A stretch of DNA of 5,084 nucleotides from Microcoleaceae cyanobacterium UBA11344 (GTDB taxonomy: Bacteria > Cyanobacteriota > Cyanobacteriia > Cyanobacteriales > Microcoleaceae). Position numbers and translations under genes: made by a program. This document shows, one piece after another, positions 4,915 through 5,084 of this stretch. Location: assembly GCA_003483675.1 (NCBI GenBank), contig DMYK01000046.1, forward strand, positions 1 to 5,084, in the 5' to 3' direction. Within the stretch, counting starts at the first letter, position 1. Each line of letters opens with the position of its first letter. The notes under the pieces are model-generated. The model saw only the letters and a program-made list of their open reading frames with translations. It was not told the DNA's origin and made no database searches.

Positions 4915-5084
4915 ATGGACTCTAACATAGATTTCCAGCGATCGAGCCGACACTCTGAGGATTTTTTCCAAGAGTTAGGGGCAGAGTTAGTCTTTACCCA
5001 AGATGTCTCTGGGCAATATCTATCTTTCTACTGGCAAAAAGCTGAGCAATACAATCTAACTACAGCACAAATTGTCGATCGCCC
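4915..5084 (+). CDS. PAS-domain sensory protein, N-terminal fragment
   Basis: An open frame starts at ATG 4915 and runs to the end of the window without a stop (56 full codons). It begins MDSNIDFQRSSRHSEDFFQE. The segment ELGAELVFTQDVSGQYLSFYWQKAEQYNLTTAQIVDR looks like the first strands of a PAS domain: the phrase of the type 'xxxFTQDxxGxYLxF.W', followed by a helix and the 'IVGR'-like turn (here IVDR). Cyanobacterial proteins with this start are usually histidine kinases, diguanylate cyclases or other signalling enzymes; the output domain is outside the window. No transmembrane segment or signal peptide occurs in the visible part, suggesting a cytoplasmic sensor. There is no Shine-Dalgarno sequence, common in this group. 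A start slightly further downstream cannot be excluded, but no other Met is visible. Confidence 0.68.
   Translation, partial: MDSNIDFQRSSRHSEDFFQELGAELVFTQDVSGQYLSFYWQKAEQYNLTTAQIVDR

Overview
The window looks like a chromosomal segment from a cyanobacterium. The octamer GCGATCGC (the HIP1 motif typical of cyanobacterial genomes) occurs at least six times (5-12, 30-37, 328-335, 802-809, 2406-2413, 3522-3529). The LepA protein and the small accessory genes also have a cyanobacterial flavour. A filamentous, accessory-rich genome of the Oscillatoria/Microcoleus kind is my guess from style, not something the window proves.

Layout. From 55 to 3810 every recognised gene is on the minus strand. Reading in the direction of transcription (right to left), these are: lepA (3810-1996, elongation factor 4, the only housekeeping gene); a 140-base gap with a perfect 10-bp GGAACAGGCA hairpin and a good sigma70-type promoter; a nucleotidyltransferase-fold protein of AbiEii-like appearance (1855-1232); a small MntA-type nucleotidyltransferase without its usual HepT partner (1155-865); and a complete higB-higA toxin-antitoxin operon (742-443 and 459-55, overlapping by 17 bases). 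The higBA unit is bracketed by two identical 29-base direct repeats (4-32 and 801-829).

On the right the polarity switches. After a 320-base divergent intergenic region, a plus-strand ribbon-helix-helix protein (4131-4358) stands alone. It is followed by a 22-bp perfect palindrome that looks like a terminator. Immediately beyond it is a 330-base stretch that reads as structured RNA rather than protein. It begins GTGTG, contains a nested multi-branched stem system and a hairpin resembling group II intron domain III. I interpret it as the 5' part (domains I-III) of a group II intron with no visible domain V/VI or reverse transcriptase. At the right edge a PAS-type sensory protein begins (4915) and runs out of the window.

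Overall this is one core gene flanked by a small defence/stability island (one complete toxin-antitoxin pair, one or two nucleotidyltransferases of toxin-antitoxin type, a solitary RHH DNA-binding protein), repeat elements and a retroelement remnant. I see no clearly new multi-gene system. The least ordinary signals are the repeat-bracketed higBA unit, the partnerless MntA, and the intron-like RNA lying just after a terminator-like palindrome.
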